This document shows positions 9,822 through 18,426 of a stretch of DNA of 46,075 bases, one piece after another. Below the pieces are notes generated by a model. It was not told the origin of the DNA, made no database searches, and saw nothing but the letters and a program-made list of their open reading frames with translations. Numbering within the stretch: the first letter of the stretch is position 1; every line of letters begins with the position of its first letter. This DNA is from Chloroflexota bacterium (GTDB lineage: Bacteria; Chloroflexota; UBA6077; FW602-bin22). The stretch is from positions 1-46,075 of the forward strand of contig SCUE01000014.1 of NCBI GenBank assembly GCA_004297775.1, given 5' to 3'. The position numbers and the translations under genes are program-made.

Positions 9822-11795
9822 GTGAGTAGAGTGCGGCTTCGCGCACTGTGGGCGGCGGTCGCGATAGTCGCGGTCGCGGCAATGGTTCTGGCGCGCATCG
9901 GCGACGCATCGGGCGGTCAAATCGAGGCGGTCTTCGCGAGTGAGGCGTCGCGAGTGGTGCCCTCGCGTGACGTGTGGCCCGTGCGCCCAGCGGTGACGGC
10001 ACAATCGGATCCGTCTCCGACATCGACAGTCCCGGTGAGTCTCGGCCCACGCTCTGACGCCACACCGATCCCAACTTCGGATGCCGCGGTGGCGTCGACC
10101 GTGCGCGCGGCCGCCGCTTCCGTATCGACGGCCGTGGAGCGCGCCACCGCGGAGTACCGCGACCCGCGATTTGGTATTGCGATCATCAGCGGCGATGCGA
10201 CCGCGATCGATCACGCGCTTACGCAGGCGCGGTCTGGATCGTGGTACTCCTATGGCGCTGGCGCTCCGTCCACGTACGGCCCACCGGGGAAGGTGCATCT
10301 CCTTCGCGTCGGCCCCAACACGCTTTCGACGAGCGCGGACGAAAGCCTGCGGGATGTGGCGCGCGCCCAGCCAGGCTCGTATTGGATCGTTGGGAACGAG
10401 CCGAATGTCCCTGGGCAGGACTGGGTGACAGGAGACCTGTACCCAACCGCGGGACGCAATCACGCGATCGCGTACAAGAGATACCGCGATGTCATCCTGG
10501 GTGTGGACCCGACTGCCAAGTTCGTCGTTGGCAATATGTTGAACCACGCAACAACGTGTACTGGGTGTTCTGGAATTGCCCGTGGCGACACGTACCTCGA
10601 GGCTCTCCGAGCCGCGTATCAGTCGCTCTACGGCACCGAACTTCCGGTTGACGTCTGGGGACTGCACCTCTACGTCATTGATTGGGACCATCCTCCGATG
10701 ACCGATACGGCGGAGTTGATCCAGAACGCGGAAGCGTTTCGCGCGTATGTCGATTCGCTGCCTGGCGGAACCGGAAAGCCGATCTGGATCACCGAGATGG
10801 GTGTGATCTGGGGCTATCAGGACTACTGCTGGCTTGGCGATCACGTGACGCCGGACTGCCGGTCGTCGACAACTGCTACGGCAACACCACGCGTTGTCAC
10901 AGCCAGATATGCCGGTCAGCCTTCGATCGAATTTCCCTTGGCGAGCGATGCCATCGACGCGTATCTGGCGACGATGATGGACTGGCTGTTGGCGCGATCG
11001 GTATCGCATCGATTCGAGCGGTGGTTCGTGTATACGAACTACGGCCAGCCGGAGCCCTACACCGGCGTCTACGCGGGTGTCTCGCTCATGGATGGTTCGA
11101 CCGCCAATGCCGGATTGACACGGTTCGGTCGTACCTATCAGTCGCGCGCCGCCACGGCGCCGACAAGTACTCCGACATCGCCGAGTGGTGGCGGTGGCGG
11201 TGGTGGCGGTGGTGGGTTCGGTGCAACACCCACGATGACGGCGACGCGCACACCGGACAACACGCCGACAGTGACGCCGACGGTGACGCCGACCGCAACT
11301 CCAACCGCGACATTCATCCCGGTTTCGACGACTGTGCCGGTCAACTTCGTCGCAACAACGACGGTTGCGACGAGCGACGGCGTTCTGCGGATCGAGATTC
11401 CGGCTGGTGGCGTCGCCGCCGCCAACGGGACGCCGGTCCCGGTGGTCGTGAACGTGCAGACGAATCCGGCGCCGGTCACGACCGATGGTGTTTCGCGCGG
11501 TCTGAAGGCCGTGCGCATCGAAATGCAGACGCAGGGTGGATCGCCGATCACTCAACTGACACGCAGTATCGTGGTGGAGTTTGCGTATTCGGACTCGGAA
11601 CTGGCCGCGCGCGGACTCAACGCCAGTTCACTTCGCGTGTATTCGTCGAACGACGGAGTGACCTGGGAACTGCTGCCGGCGACGGTCGATCCGGCGACCC
11701 GGCGAGTGCGCGCGACGACCACCCATTTGACGACGTTCGCGCTGACAGGGTCGCCGTTTCGCCAGATGATTCCGATGGCGCCGCGCGGCGCCTAG
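9822..11795 (+). CDS. Secreted glycoside-hydrolase-like protein with TP linker and shared C-terminal module
   Basis: 657 residues from a GTG start; another GTG lies nine bases downstream. An N-terminal hydrophobic segment (~residues 8-23, after 'SRVRLRALW') looks like a signal peptide or anchor. Residues ~115-440 read like a clan GH-A (beta/alpha)8 hydrolase. 'GNEPN' supplies a candidate acid/base Glu193 on a beta-4-like strand, and 'WITEMG' a candidate nucleophile Glu325 on a beta-7-like strand, with 'DVWGLHLY' between. A Gly run and a Thr-Pro linker (~450-495) lead to the beta module shared with the upstream gene. The tail 'QMIPMAPRGA' echoes the neighbour's tail. Substrate is unknown; a surface polysaccharide role fits the context. 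The 118-base gap and shared module suggest the two genes are functionally linked. Confidence 0.75.
   Translation: MSRVRLRALWAAVAIVAVAAMVLARIGDASGGQIEAVFASEASRVVPSRDVWPVRPAVTAQSDPSPTSTVPVSLGPRSDATPIPTSDAAVASTVRAAAASVSTAVERATAEYRDPRFGIAIISGDATAIDHALTQARSGSWYSYGAGAPSTYGPPGKVHLLRVGPNTLSTSADESLRDVARAQPGSYWIVGNEPNVPGQDWVTGDLYPTAGRNHAIAYKRYRDVILGVDPTAKFVVGNMLNHATTCTGCSGIARGDTYLEALRAAYQSLYGTELPVDVWGLHLYVIDWDHPPMTDTAELIQNAEAFRAYVDSLPGGTGKPIWITEMGVIWGYQDYCWLGDHVTPDCRSSTTATATPRVVTARYAGQPSIEFPLASDAIDAYLATMMDWLLARSVSHRFERWFVYTNYGQPEPYTGVYAGVSLMDGSTANAGLTRFGRTYQSRAATAPTSTPTSPSGGGGGGGGGGFGATPTMTATRTPDNTPTVTPTVTPTATPTATFIPVSTTVPVNFVATTTVATSDGVLRIEIPAGGVAAANGTPVPVVVNVQTNPAPVTTDGVSRGLKAVRIEMQTQGGSPITQLTRSIVVEFAYSDSELAARGLNASSLRVYSSNDGVTWELLPATVDPATRRVRATTTHLTTFALTGSPFRQMIPMAPRGA
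11316..11756 (+). repeat. C-terminal surface module, copy B
   Basis: This is the second copy of the ~147-residue module that ends the giant surface gene (about 9218-9660). It contains 'SDGVLRIEIPAGGV', 'GLKAVRIEMQTQGG' and 'RVYSSNDGVTWELLP'. DNA and protein similarity are both visible by eye. Confidence 0.85.
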
Positions 11796-11909
11796 GTCGT
11801 CGACTTCGGGCGCTCAACCCTGACTCTCTTCCCATTTGCGCATGGCGCAGGGTGTTCCCTGCCGGCGTGAATCCGCGCCGTAGGGGGTTCGCATAGTAGA
11901 GTCGGGTCA

Positions 11910-11938
11910 TTGACACGATGGCGCGCCATGCGTAGCGT
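11910..11938 (+). promoter_or_regulatory. Sigma70-like promoter with palindromic spacer
   Basis: A perfect TTGACA (11910-11915) is followed after exactly 17 bases by TAGCGT (11933-11938). The spacer contains the perfect 12-base palindrome ATGGCGCGCCAT (11918-11929), which could be an operator lying between -35 and -10. The promoter would serve the gene starting at 11969. Confidence 0.55.
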
Positions 11939-11968
11939 GGTAGCGTTGAGGCAGCATGAGGGCCATTC

Positions 11969-12493
11969 GTGACTGATGTAGGCGCGCGTAGTTCGCCACG
12001 CGAGGTCGTGGCGTACCTCTTGCGCCTGCGGCCGGTCCTGGCGAATGCCGTCCAGGTGCGCCGAGGGTTCATCGAGCAAGTCGGTGTCCTGATCGAACAA
12101 CTGCGGCAGGGCGATCCGATCAGCATCGCTCGGCAGGCCGGTCGACTCGGCAATGAGACATCGCCGATGTTTCGCGAGGCGCGCCACCAGATCGATGCAC
12201 TCGACCCACCACCCCTCTGCGAGGCGTGCAATCGGGCGATCTCCGACTGGTTGGAAGTCCATCTCAGTGCGTGCGCGTTATTGGGCCAAATCGGCTCACA
12301 GCACGACGCCAAGCGACTCCGCGTGGTGCAGGAGCATCTCGCAGAGGGTCGGACGCACGCGACGCGCTTCAACGAGGAGTACACGCATATCAAGACCGAT
12401 CTGCGCGAGCAGGTCGATCGCGTCCTCGGGCGGCGCCGTCGCGGCGGCGGTCCCTCGGGTTTCTTGCGGCGTCTGTTCGGCGCGAAGAACTGA
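11969..12493 (+). CDS. Helical hypothetical protein
   Basis: 174 residues from a GTG start with GAGGG six bases upstream and a good promoter at 11910-11938. I do not recognise the family. The protein is predominantly helical and charged, without signal peptide or membrane segment. It holds a Cys pair ('LCEAC', ~residues 73-77), another Cys in 'LSACALLG', and a basic tail ('GRRRRGGG...FLRRLFGAKN') that could bind nucleic acid or membrane. It lies 125 bases upstream of the zinc-ribbon/cyclase/AAA/TPR gene in the same direction, so co-expression is possible, though the downstream gene has its own ribosome site. Confidence 0.7.
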   Translation: MTDVGARSSPREVVAYLLRLRPVLANAVQVRRGFIEQVGVLIEQLRQGDPISIARQAGRLGNETSPMFREARHQIDALDPPPLCEACNRAISDWLEVHLSACALLGQIGSQHDAKRLRVVQEHLAEGRTHATRFNEEYTHIKTDLREQVDRVLGRRRRGGGPSGFLRRLFGAKN

Positions 12494-12618
12494 TAGGAAG
12501 AATTGGCTAGGCCTGGCGCGGCCGACTAATGGTGGGCGCAGCATCGCCTCCGTAGAATGGCGACAGGTCGCGGTGTCGATTGGTATGGGCGAGCCCGTGG
12601 CGCGAGGTGAGGGGCCAG

Positions 12619-15600
12619 GTGCGGTGCGAGACGTGCGGATTCGATAACCCGCCGCAATTCCGCTTTTGCGGTGGCTGCGGCACCCGCCTCGTCCTGTTCT
12701 GTCCCTCCTGCGGCTCGGCCGCATCGGCACGCATGCGATTCTGCGGATTCTGCGGCGGCGGTCTCGTCGCGCCAACGACCGCGCCGGTCTGGCCCTCGGC
12801 GGCTCAGGTCGGGTTTCCCTCGGCGAACCCAAACCTCCCGATTCTCTCGGCGACTCCTCCCTATCCGCCTGGCGCGGCGACCCCGGGCTATCCGCCATCG
12901 CCGGTTGGCCAGATCCCGACCTCGCCGTATCCGGGCCAACCAGTTCCGCCCGGGTCCGGCTGGCCGCCGGCGCAGCCATACCCGTATCAACCGCCGACGC
13001 CATACCCGGCCGCGACCGCGTCACCGGGCGTCCAATTACCGATCGCTCCGTCCACGGCGACGCCGCCCGCCCTCGAACAGCCACCGACGGGCATCGCACT
13101 GGAGCAGGTCTCAGAGGCTGCCGTCGCCCCGCCACCGCCGCCCGCGCCGGCGTCGGCGGCCACCGCCGCGCCGTCGGCGCCGTTCCAGCCCGCCACGGCC
13201 GAGTCGGCTGAGGGCGCTGGCGCGCACGGCTTGCCCGAGCAGGAGCGCCGAATCGTCTCGGTCCTGTTCACGGACATGAGTGGTTCGACCGCGATGGCCG
13301 AGAAGATGGATCCCGAGGAGTTCACGACGATCGTGAACGACCTCTTCACCCGGCTCGGGGCCTGCATCACCCAGTACGAAGGGCACATCGACAAGTACAT
13401 CGGCGACGCGATCATGGCCACGTTCGGTGCGCCGATCGCGCACGAGAACGATCCCGAGCGCGCGATTCTGGCCGCGCTGGACATGCAGGAAGAGGTGCGC
13501 CGGGTCGCGGCTCGACTGCACCGACGCACCGGGGTCATGCTCCGCATGCGGGTGGGGATCAACACCGGTGAGGTCATCGCCGGGCACGTCGGTTCCGAGG
13601 CGCGGTCGGACTACACGGTCATGGGCGACACCGTCAATACGGCCAGCCGCCTGGAGCACAACGCGCCCGTCGGCGGCATTCTCGTCTCGGAGTCCACCTA
13701 CCGGGCGACACGGAATCTTTTCGACTGGCGCATCCTCGAGCCGATCACGGTCAAGGGCAAGACCGAGCCGCTCAACGTATTCGAGCCAACTGCGCGAGCG
13801 ACCGGCGGCCCGCGCGGCGTCCGCGGTATCGATTGGATGGAGACGCCTTTCATCGGGCGCCGCGATCTGGTCGACCATCTTGTCGAGACGTACGGTCAGG
13901 TATGCAAGGGCGAAACGCGCATCTTCGCGGCCGTCGGCGAGGCGGGACTCGGCAAGACGCGTCTGCGCCACGAGTTCCAGCACGCGCTCCATCGCGCCGG
14001 CTTGCGCGAGGACGCGCTGTACTTGCTCGGCCGCTGCCTGCCGTACGCGCAGGGCAACTCGTACGGCGTCGTCAATTCGCTCCTGCGCGACTACTTCGGG
14101 CTGGGCGAGGAGACCGATCCGGTCGTCATTGCGACCAAGATCCGCGAACGCGGCGAATCCGACGACGCGGTCGAGACACTGCTGCCACTGCTGACGGGCG
14201 GTCGGGCGCGTGGCGCGCTCGAACGTCTGACGCCGGAACAGTGGCAGCAGCTCGCGTTCGCGACGGTTCGGGACATCGTCGAGCGCCAGGCCGGGATCCA
14301 GCCGGTCATCCTGTTCTTCGAGGACATGCACTGGATCGACGCGTCATCGCTCGATCTCCTGAACTCCCTGATCGCGAACATCCGGAACCTACCGGTGTTC
14401 TTCTTCCTGATCTATCGAGGTGAACTGGCCGAGCCGCCAGCGTGGCACGCGCATCCTGGCTTCCATCGCGAGGCGCTCCTTCCATTCACATCCGACGAGT
14501 CACGCGCGCTGATCGGGGCGATCCTGCCGGGGATCGAGTTCCCGGCCGGCGTGCTCGACCATATCGTGACGCGGGCGGCCGGGAATCCCTTCTACATCGA
14601 AGAGATCATCAAGACCTTCAACGAGACTGGCGCAATTCGGCGGGACGGCGATATCTGGGTCGCGAGCAATGATGTCGATCACTATCAGGTGCCGGATACC
14701 GTCCAGGCGATCGTGCGGACCCGCATCGATCGTCTCGAGGATTCCACGCGGCGGGTGCTGCAGCAGGCATCCGTCATTGGCCGGACGTTTTCGCGGCAAT
14801 TGCTCGACGAGGTCAGCGACGTCAAGCCGCTCGACCCGCCGTTGGACAACTTGATCTCGACCGAATTCATTCGACCGGCCGATCAGCCGCGCGCCTACGT
14901 GTTCCGAACCGCTCTGGCGCAGGAAGTTGCCTACAGCGTCCTGCTGGTGCGCCGACGGCGCGCCTACCATCGCCGCGTCGCCGACGCCTATGAACGCATG
15001 TTCCGCGAGACGATCGACCAGCACGTCGAGGATCTGGCGCGGCATTACGCACTGGCCGAGATCTGGCCGAAGGCGCTCGCGTTCGGGCGCGTCGCCGCCG
15101 ACCGAGCCCGCGCGATCTATGCCAACGCCGAGGCGATACAGCACTACAAGCGGTGCCTCGGCGCGATCGATCGGCTCGAAGAACTTCTGACTTCCGAATG
15201 GGAAGAGCACAAGCAGCCCGATCTGGCCGATTTGAATCGCGACCAGCTCGCCGCGCAGCGGCAAGAAATCATGTCGCGCCTCGCCGATACCCAGGCTCTC
15301 ATCGGCGCGTACGACGATGCGATGGCGACGTACACGTCCGGATTCGAACTGGCGGTCGATCCGCCCGCGCGCGGAGATCTCCTCTTGCGTCTGGCCGAGA
15401 ACGTTCACGAGAAGCGGGCGCGCTGGGCCGAGGCGCTCGATTGCCTGACACGCGGCCGGGAAGCGGTCTCGGGCGCGACGGATTCGGCCACGCTTGAGGC
15501 GCGCATCGACATCGCGCTCAGTCGCGTGTACTGGCGACTCAACCGAGCCGAGGAGGCGCGCGCGATCGCGGAAACCTGCGCCGCCGCGCTGGATGGCACC

Positions 15601-16509
15601 GATCTCTGCGTCGAACGGGCGCGCGTCGCGATGCAACTCGGCCGTCTGTCGGCCTCGACCGGCGATTTCGCGGGTGCGCACGGTCAGTGGTCGCGCGGAC
15701 TCGACATCGCCCGCGGCTGCGAAGATAGCCGCGAGATCGCGCCGTTTCTCCAGAACCTTGGTGTCGCCTCGTTCCGACTCGGTCGTCGCGACGAGGCGCT
15801 GGAATACTTTGCGCAACTGAATGCGCTCTGCGAACGCACCGGTGACATCTGGCTGCAGTCGACCGCGCTCGGTAGCCTCGGCGGAGTCGCGCGCGCGCGG
15901 CAGGATCTCGATGGCGCGGTCGGTTACTACGAGCGAAGCGCGCGGATCAAGGCGCGTATCGGCGACCCGCGCGGCGTTCTGATCGCCTACAACAATCTGG
16001 CCGAGGTGTACGGCGACCAGACTGAGGCCGCGCGCGCGATCGCGACGTACGAGAAGTCCCTGGCGATCGCCCGGGACGTCGGCGCGCGCGACAAGATTGC
16101 ATACATCTTCCGCAACATCGCCTCGCACCGTCTGGAGCTCGACGACGTCGATGCCGCCGAGCGAGACGCGCGTGAAGCGCTCGCGATCGCATCCGAACTC
16201 GGCGACAAGTTCGAGTCGGCATTGGCTAACCGCGTCCTGGCGCAAGTAGCCCGGCGGCGCGGCGACCGTGCCGAGGCGGTCGATCTCATCCACGATGTCG
16301 TGACCGCGCTACGCGAAGCGAAGAACACCCACGAACTCGGCACCGCGCTGCTCGATCTGGCCGAGTTGCAGCACGGGCTGGGACGGGCCGACTCAGCCGA
16401 TGCCGCGATCGCCGAGGCCGCGCCACTCGTGGAGAAGGCCGGCAGTCAGCGCGACAAGGAGCGCCTTGCCGTGTTGCGCGCGCCGGACAGCGTCTCGACG
16501 CCGTCGTGA
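12619..16509 (+). CDS. Zinc-ribbon / class III adenylate cyclase / AAA ATPase / TPR regulator
   Basis: I chose GTG 12619 because GAGGTGAG sits six bases upstream and the product then begins 'MRCETCGF', as zinc-ribbon proteins usually do; an earlier in-frame GTG exists at 12580. The 1,296 residues comprise: two zinc ribbons (four CxxC pairs, residues 2-50); a Pro-rich linker (~55-195); a class III nucleotide cyclase domain (~208-400); an AAA/NACHT-like ATPase with Walker A 'GEAGLGKTRL' (~437-446) and Walker B-like 'ILFFEDMHWID'; then TPR-type helices (~810-1290). Cyclase key residues are present: metal Asp in 'LFTDMSGS' and 'YIGDAIM', Lys in 'DKYIGD', base-specifying Asp in 'SDYTVMGD', and Asn/Arg in 'NTASRLE'. 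It probably makes cAMP under ATPase/TPR control. Cytoplasmic; no membrane segment. Confidence 0.88.
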   Translation: MRCETCGFDNPPQFRFCGGCGTRLVLFCPSCGSAASARMRFCGFCGGGLVAPTTAPVWPSAAQVGFPSANPNLPILSATPPYPPGAATPGYPPSPVGQIPTSPYPGQPVPPGSGWPPAQPYPYQPPTPYPAATASPGVQLPIAPSTATPPALEQPPTGIALEQVSEAAVAPPPPPAPASAATAAPSAPFQPATAESAEGAGAHGLPEQERRIVSVLFTDMSGSTAMAEKMDPEEFTTIVNDLFTRLGACITQYEGHIDKYIGDAIMATFGAPIAHENDPERAILAALDMQEEVRRVAARLHRRTGVMLRMRVGINTGEVIAGHVGSEARSDYTVMGDTVNTASRLEHNAPVGGILVSESTYRATRNLFDWRILEPITVKGKTEPLNVFEPTARATGGPRGVRGIDWMETPFIGRRDLVDHLVETYGQVCKGETRIFAAVGEAGLGKTRLRHEFQHALHRAGLREDALYLLGRCLPYAQGNSYGVVNSLLRDYFGLGEETDPVVIATKIRERGESDDAVETLLPLLTGGRARGALERLTPEQWQQLAFATVRDIVERQAGIQPVILFFEDMHWIDASSLDLLNSLIANIRNLPVFFFLIYRGELAEPPAWHAHPGFHREALLPFTSDESRALIGAILPGIEFPAGVLDHIVTRAAGNPFYIEEIIKTFNETGAIRRDGDIWVASNDVDHYQVPDTVQAIVRTRIDRLEDSTRRVLQQASVIGRTFSRQLLDEVSDVKPLDPPLDNLISTEFIRPADQPRAYVFRTALAQEVAYSVLLVRRRRAYHRRVADAYERMFRETIDQHVEDLARHYALAEIWPKALAFGRVAADRARAIYANAEAIQHYKRCLGAIDRLEELLTSEWEEHKQPDLADLNRDQLAAQRQEIMSRLADTQALIGAYDDAMATYTSGFELAVDPPARGDLLLRLAENVHEKRARWAEALDCLTRGREAVSGATDSATLEARIDIALSRVYWRLNRAEEARAIAETCAAALDGTDLCVERARVAMQLGRLSASTGDFAGAHGQWSRGLDIARGCEDSREIAPFLQNLGVASFRLGRRDEALEYFAQLNALCERTGDIWLQSTALGSLGGVARARQDLDGAVGYYERSARIKARIGDPRGVLIAYNNLAEVYGDQTEAARAIATYEKSLAIARDVGARDKIAYIFRNIASHRLELDDVDAAERDAREALAIASELGDKFESALANRVLAQVARRRGDRAEAVDLIHDVVTALREAKNTHELGTALLDLAELQHGLGRADSADAAIAEAAPLVEKAGSQRDKERLAVLRAPDSVSTPS

Positions 16510-16519
16510 ATCCAGTCGA

Positions 16520-17149
16520 TCAGCGCCACGTCCAGACGACGTTCGCGAGGAAGTTCCATGACATCGCCACGCCGATGCCAGCGAGGTTCGCGACCAGGAA
16601 GTACAACGGGCCCGCGATTTGGCGCAGCGGCTCGGCGTAGGCGTCGGCCAGGAACCAGGTGACCCCGGTCGTGATCGCCAGTCCGACCAGTGAAACGGCG
16701 TTGAACTTCAGGAAGCGACGGACGGTTGGCCGGAGTAGGAACGTGGCCATCGGCCCGGCGATCGGATGATTCTCCGCGATCGGCAGGCGGCGAACGCGCG
16801 CCGCGGCGTTCGCAAACGTCCAGGCGTTATTGCCGATGAAGTTCGTCACGATCGCGATTTCGACCGCCAGGGCAGTCGAGATCGGCAGGGGCAGTCCGAG
16901 GACGGCGTGAAGCAAGTAGTTCGCGAGAAGAGTTACGGGCACGCCGCTCGCGCCGACGATCGCGAACTTGACGAATCGACGAGCGGTCGCACGACGATTG
17001 ACCGTGAATGCTTCACGGCGACGGCGACGCGGGGCAGTTCCGGCAGAGCCGGGTGTGGGTGTGGCGTCGGTCAGACCAGTCGCCTGTCCGCGAGCGGTCG
17101 CGTCCCGGTGCGAGCCGAGCGCGGTGGCGGCGTCAGCCGCAGACGCCAC
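16520..17149 (-). CDS. GtrA-family membrane protein
   Basis: The confident part is the last ~145 residues: four hydrophobic helices with 'RRFVKFAIVGASG', 'NFIGNNAWTFAN', 'RFLKFNAVSLVG' and 'SWNFLANVVWTW', the GtrA/DPMS-fold pattern used in polyprenyl-linked sugar flipping or transfer. The start is uncertain. GTG 17149 gives 209 residues with a GAGG about 11 bases upstream, and overlaps the end of the upstream transferase gene (stop at 17071) by ~79 bases. Between 17070 and the first helix the only in-frame candidates are non-standard codons such as CTG. The frame stays open further upstream, but that stretch shadows the transferase. It is an evident two-gene operon with the GT2 gene. It ends 10 bases from the convergent cyclase gene. 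Confidence 0.8.
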   Translation of the reverse strand: MASAADAATALGSHRDATARGQATGLTDATPTPGSAGTAPRRRRREAFTVNRRATARRFVKFAIVGASGVPVTLLANYLLHAVLGLPLPISTALAVEIAIVTNFIGNNAWTFANAAARVRRLPIAENHPIAGPMATFLLRPTVRRFLKFNAVSLVGLAITTGVTWFLADAYAEPLRQIAGPLYFLVANLAGIGVAMSWNFLANVVWTWR

Positions 17150-17823
17150 ACGGCGATCACTGCCTCGCGGACGATGCGACCGGACATCTTCGATTGTCCG
17201 ACGCGCCGATCCATGAAGACGATCGGGATCTCGCGAATGCGCCCACCCAGTTGATGGATGCGATAGCTCAGTTCGATCTGGAACGAGTACCCCTCGGATC
17301 GAATCGCATCGAGGTCGAGCGCGGCCAGGCTCTCGCGTCGGAAGCACTTGAAGCCGCCGGTTATATCATGAATCGGCAGCCCGAGAATCACGCGGGCGTA
17401 GATCGAACCGCCACGGCTGATGACACGGCGGCTGAGCGACCAATCGGGCGTCGCCCCACCGGGCACGTAGCGCGAACCGAGGGCGAGATCGGCGTCGTCG
17501 GTCGCGGCTTGCAGTCGCGGCAGAACGGCCGGATCGTGCGAAAAGTCGGCGTCCATCTCGAAGACGTGGCTGTAATCGCGGGTGAGGGCGTACTTGAATC
17601 CGGCGATGTACGCCGTACCCAGGCCGAGTTTTCCGGCGCGATGAATGACGTCGAGTCGTCCGGTGAGATCCCTCTTGAGCCGTTCGGCAATCTCGCCGGT
17701 GCCGTCGGGCGACCCATCGTCGACGACCAGGATGTGGAACGGTCCGGCCGCCAGAATAGCCGCGACAAGCGTTTCGAGATTCTCACGTTCGTTGTAGGTC
17801 GGGACGACGACCAGGGATGTCAA
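17071..17823 (-). CDS. Polyprenyl-phosphate glycosyltransferase, GT2 (dolichyl-phosphate mannosyltransferase-like)
   Basis: 250 residues starting at TTG 17823. GT2 signatures: 'VVVPTYNERENL' (residues 4-15), 'ILVVDDGSPDGTG' (~31-43), 'EMDADFSHDP' (~89-98, the metal-binding DxD region), 'GSRYVPGG' and 'DITGGFKCFRR' (acceptor region). The length matches the single-domain DPM1-like class without its own membrane segments. The overlapping GtrA gene would supply the membrane partner. The product likely loads a sugar onto undecaprenyl phosphate for surface glycan or protein glycosylation; the Thr-rich exported proteins at the window start are possible targets (inference). A TATAAT box 8 bases upstream of the TTG suggests a leaderless transcript. 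Confidence 0.9.
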   Translation of the reverse strand: MTSLVVVPTYNERENLETLVAAILAAGPFHILVVDDGSPDGTGEIAERLKRDLTGRLDVIHRAGKLGLGTAYIAGFKYALTRDYSHVFEMDADFSHDPAVLPRLQAATDDADLALGSRYVPGGATPDWSLSRRVISRGGSIYARVILGLPIHDITGGFKCFRRESLAALDLDAIRSEGYSFQIELSYRIHQLGGRIREIPIVFMDRRVGQSKMSGRIVREAVIAVWRLRLTPPPRSARTGTRPLADRRLV

Positions 17824-17831
17824 GAGGCAAT

Positions 17832-17837
17832 ATTATA
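17832..17837 (-). promoter_or_regulatory. -10 box (TATAAT) of the GT2 gene, probably leaderless
   Basis: On the minus strand a perfect TATAAT ends eight bases before the TTG start at 17823, which puts transcription start at or within a base or two of the start codon. There is no clear -35. The plus strand of the same spot reads TATTAT, so the 31-base divergent gap to the 17855 gene may serve both directions. Confidence 0.5.
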
Positions 17838-17854
17838 CGGGCGAAGGAGTGACG

Positions 17855-18418
17855 GTGATCTCGGTCGACGGCGTGTCGGTGCAGGATCGCGATCTCTTGA
17901 CGCGCCTGACGCTCTATTTTCAATCGCTCGATACGCGGCTGCGCGAAGGGCAGGGGTGGTTCATCTTCAACGCCGACCGGTCGCGCGCGTCGAGGATCGC
18001 GCGATTCGTGCTCGATCGCCTGGCCGAACGGCGTCCGTTCATCTCGTACTATCACGTTCCCTGGCGGGACTTCGCGCTCAACGCGTACATGTCGAGAGTC
18101 GAACTGCCAACCGCGGTGGCGCTTCCGCGAGGTCCGGGCACGGAATATGATCTGGCTGGGCGCATCTCGCGCGATCAATTCGAACAGATGCGTGCGACGG
18201 ACGTGCTGGTGCTGGTCGGTTTGCGGCCCGAGCATCGGTATGAGATCGAACACCTCGAGGCGATTATGTCGGTCCGATTCGCCCGCGGTCTGGCGTCGAT
18301 CGTCGTGACGCCGCACGAGCCACATCAATTGATGGACGCGTACACCGCGCAGGGCGCTGAGGCCACCTGGCGAAAGCTGTACGATGAGGTGTACCGCGCG
18401 AGCCTGATCGCGCTCTAG
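17855..18418 (+). CDS. DnaC/IstB-like protein with decayed P-loop (uncertain family)
   Basis: GTG 17855 is preferred over GTG 17849 because AAGGAG (17843-17848) lies six bases upstream of it and would abut the earlier codon. 187 residues, soluble. The layout resembles DnaC/IstB-type AAA ATPases: 'GWFIFNADRSRAS' (~34-46) occupies the place of 'GWLLLxGPxGxGKT', 'DVLVLVGL' that of Walker B 'DLLVLDDLG', and 'ASIVVTPHEP' that of 'PTIVTTN'. The Walker A Gly-Lys-Thr is absent, so ATP binding is unlikely; a structural or regulatory role is possible. The stop codon overlaps the ribosome site of the cupin gene, so the two are translated as a unit. Family assignment is inference from pattern. Confidence 0.65.
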   Translation: MISVDGVSVQDRDLLTRLTLYFQSLDTRLREGQGWFIFNADRSRASRIARFVLDRLAERRPFISYYHVPWRDFALNAYMSRVELPTAVALPRGPGTEYDLAGRISRDQFEQMRATDVLVLVGLRPEHRYEIEHLEAIMSVRFARGLASIVVTPHEPHQLMDAYTAQGAEATWRKLYDEVYRASLIAL

Positions 18419-18426
18419 GAGGATTT

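Noticed and set aside
9756..11555. 599-codon minus-strand open frame
   Set aside because: Antisense to the glycoside-hydrolase-like gene, which has a signal segment and catalytic motifs on the plus strand.
14500..16293. 597-codon minus-strand open frame
   Set aside because: Antisense to the ATPase/TPR region of the cyclase gene; no recognisable motif.
17150..17347. N-terminal extension of the GtrA-family gene to 17347
   Set aside because: The extra residues are Arg-rich and overlap the GT2 catalytic C terminus in another frame, so it is more likely a shadow.
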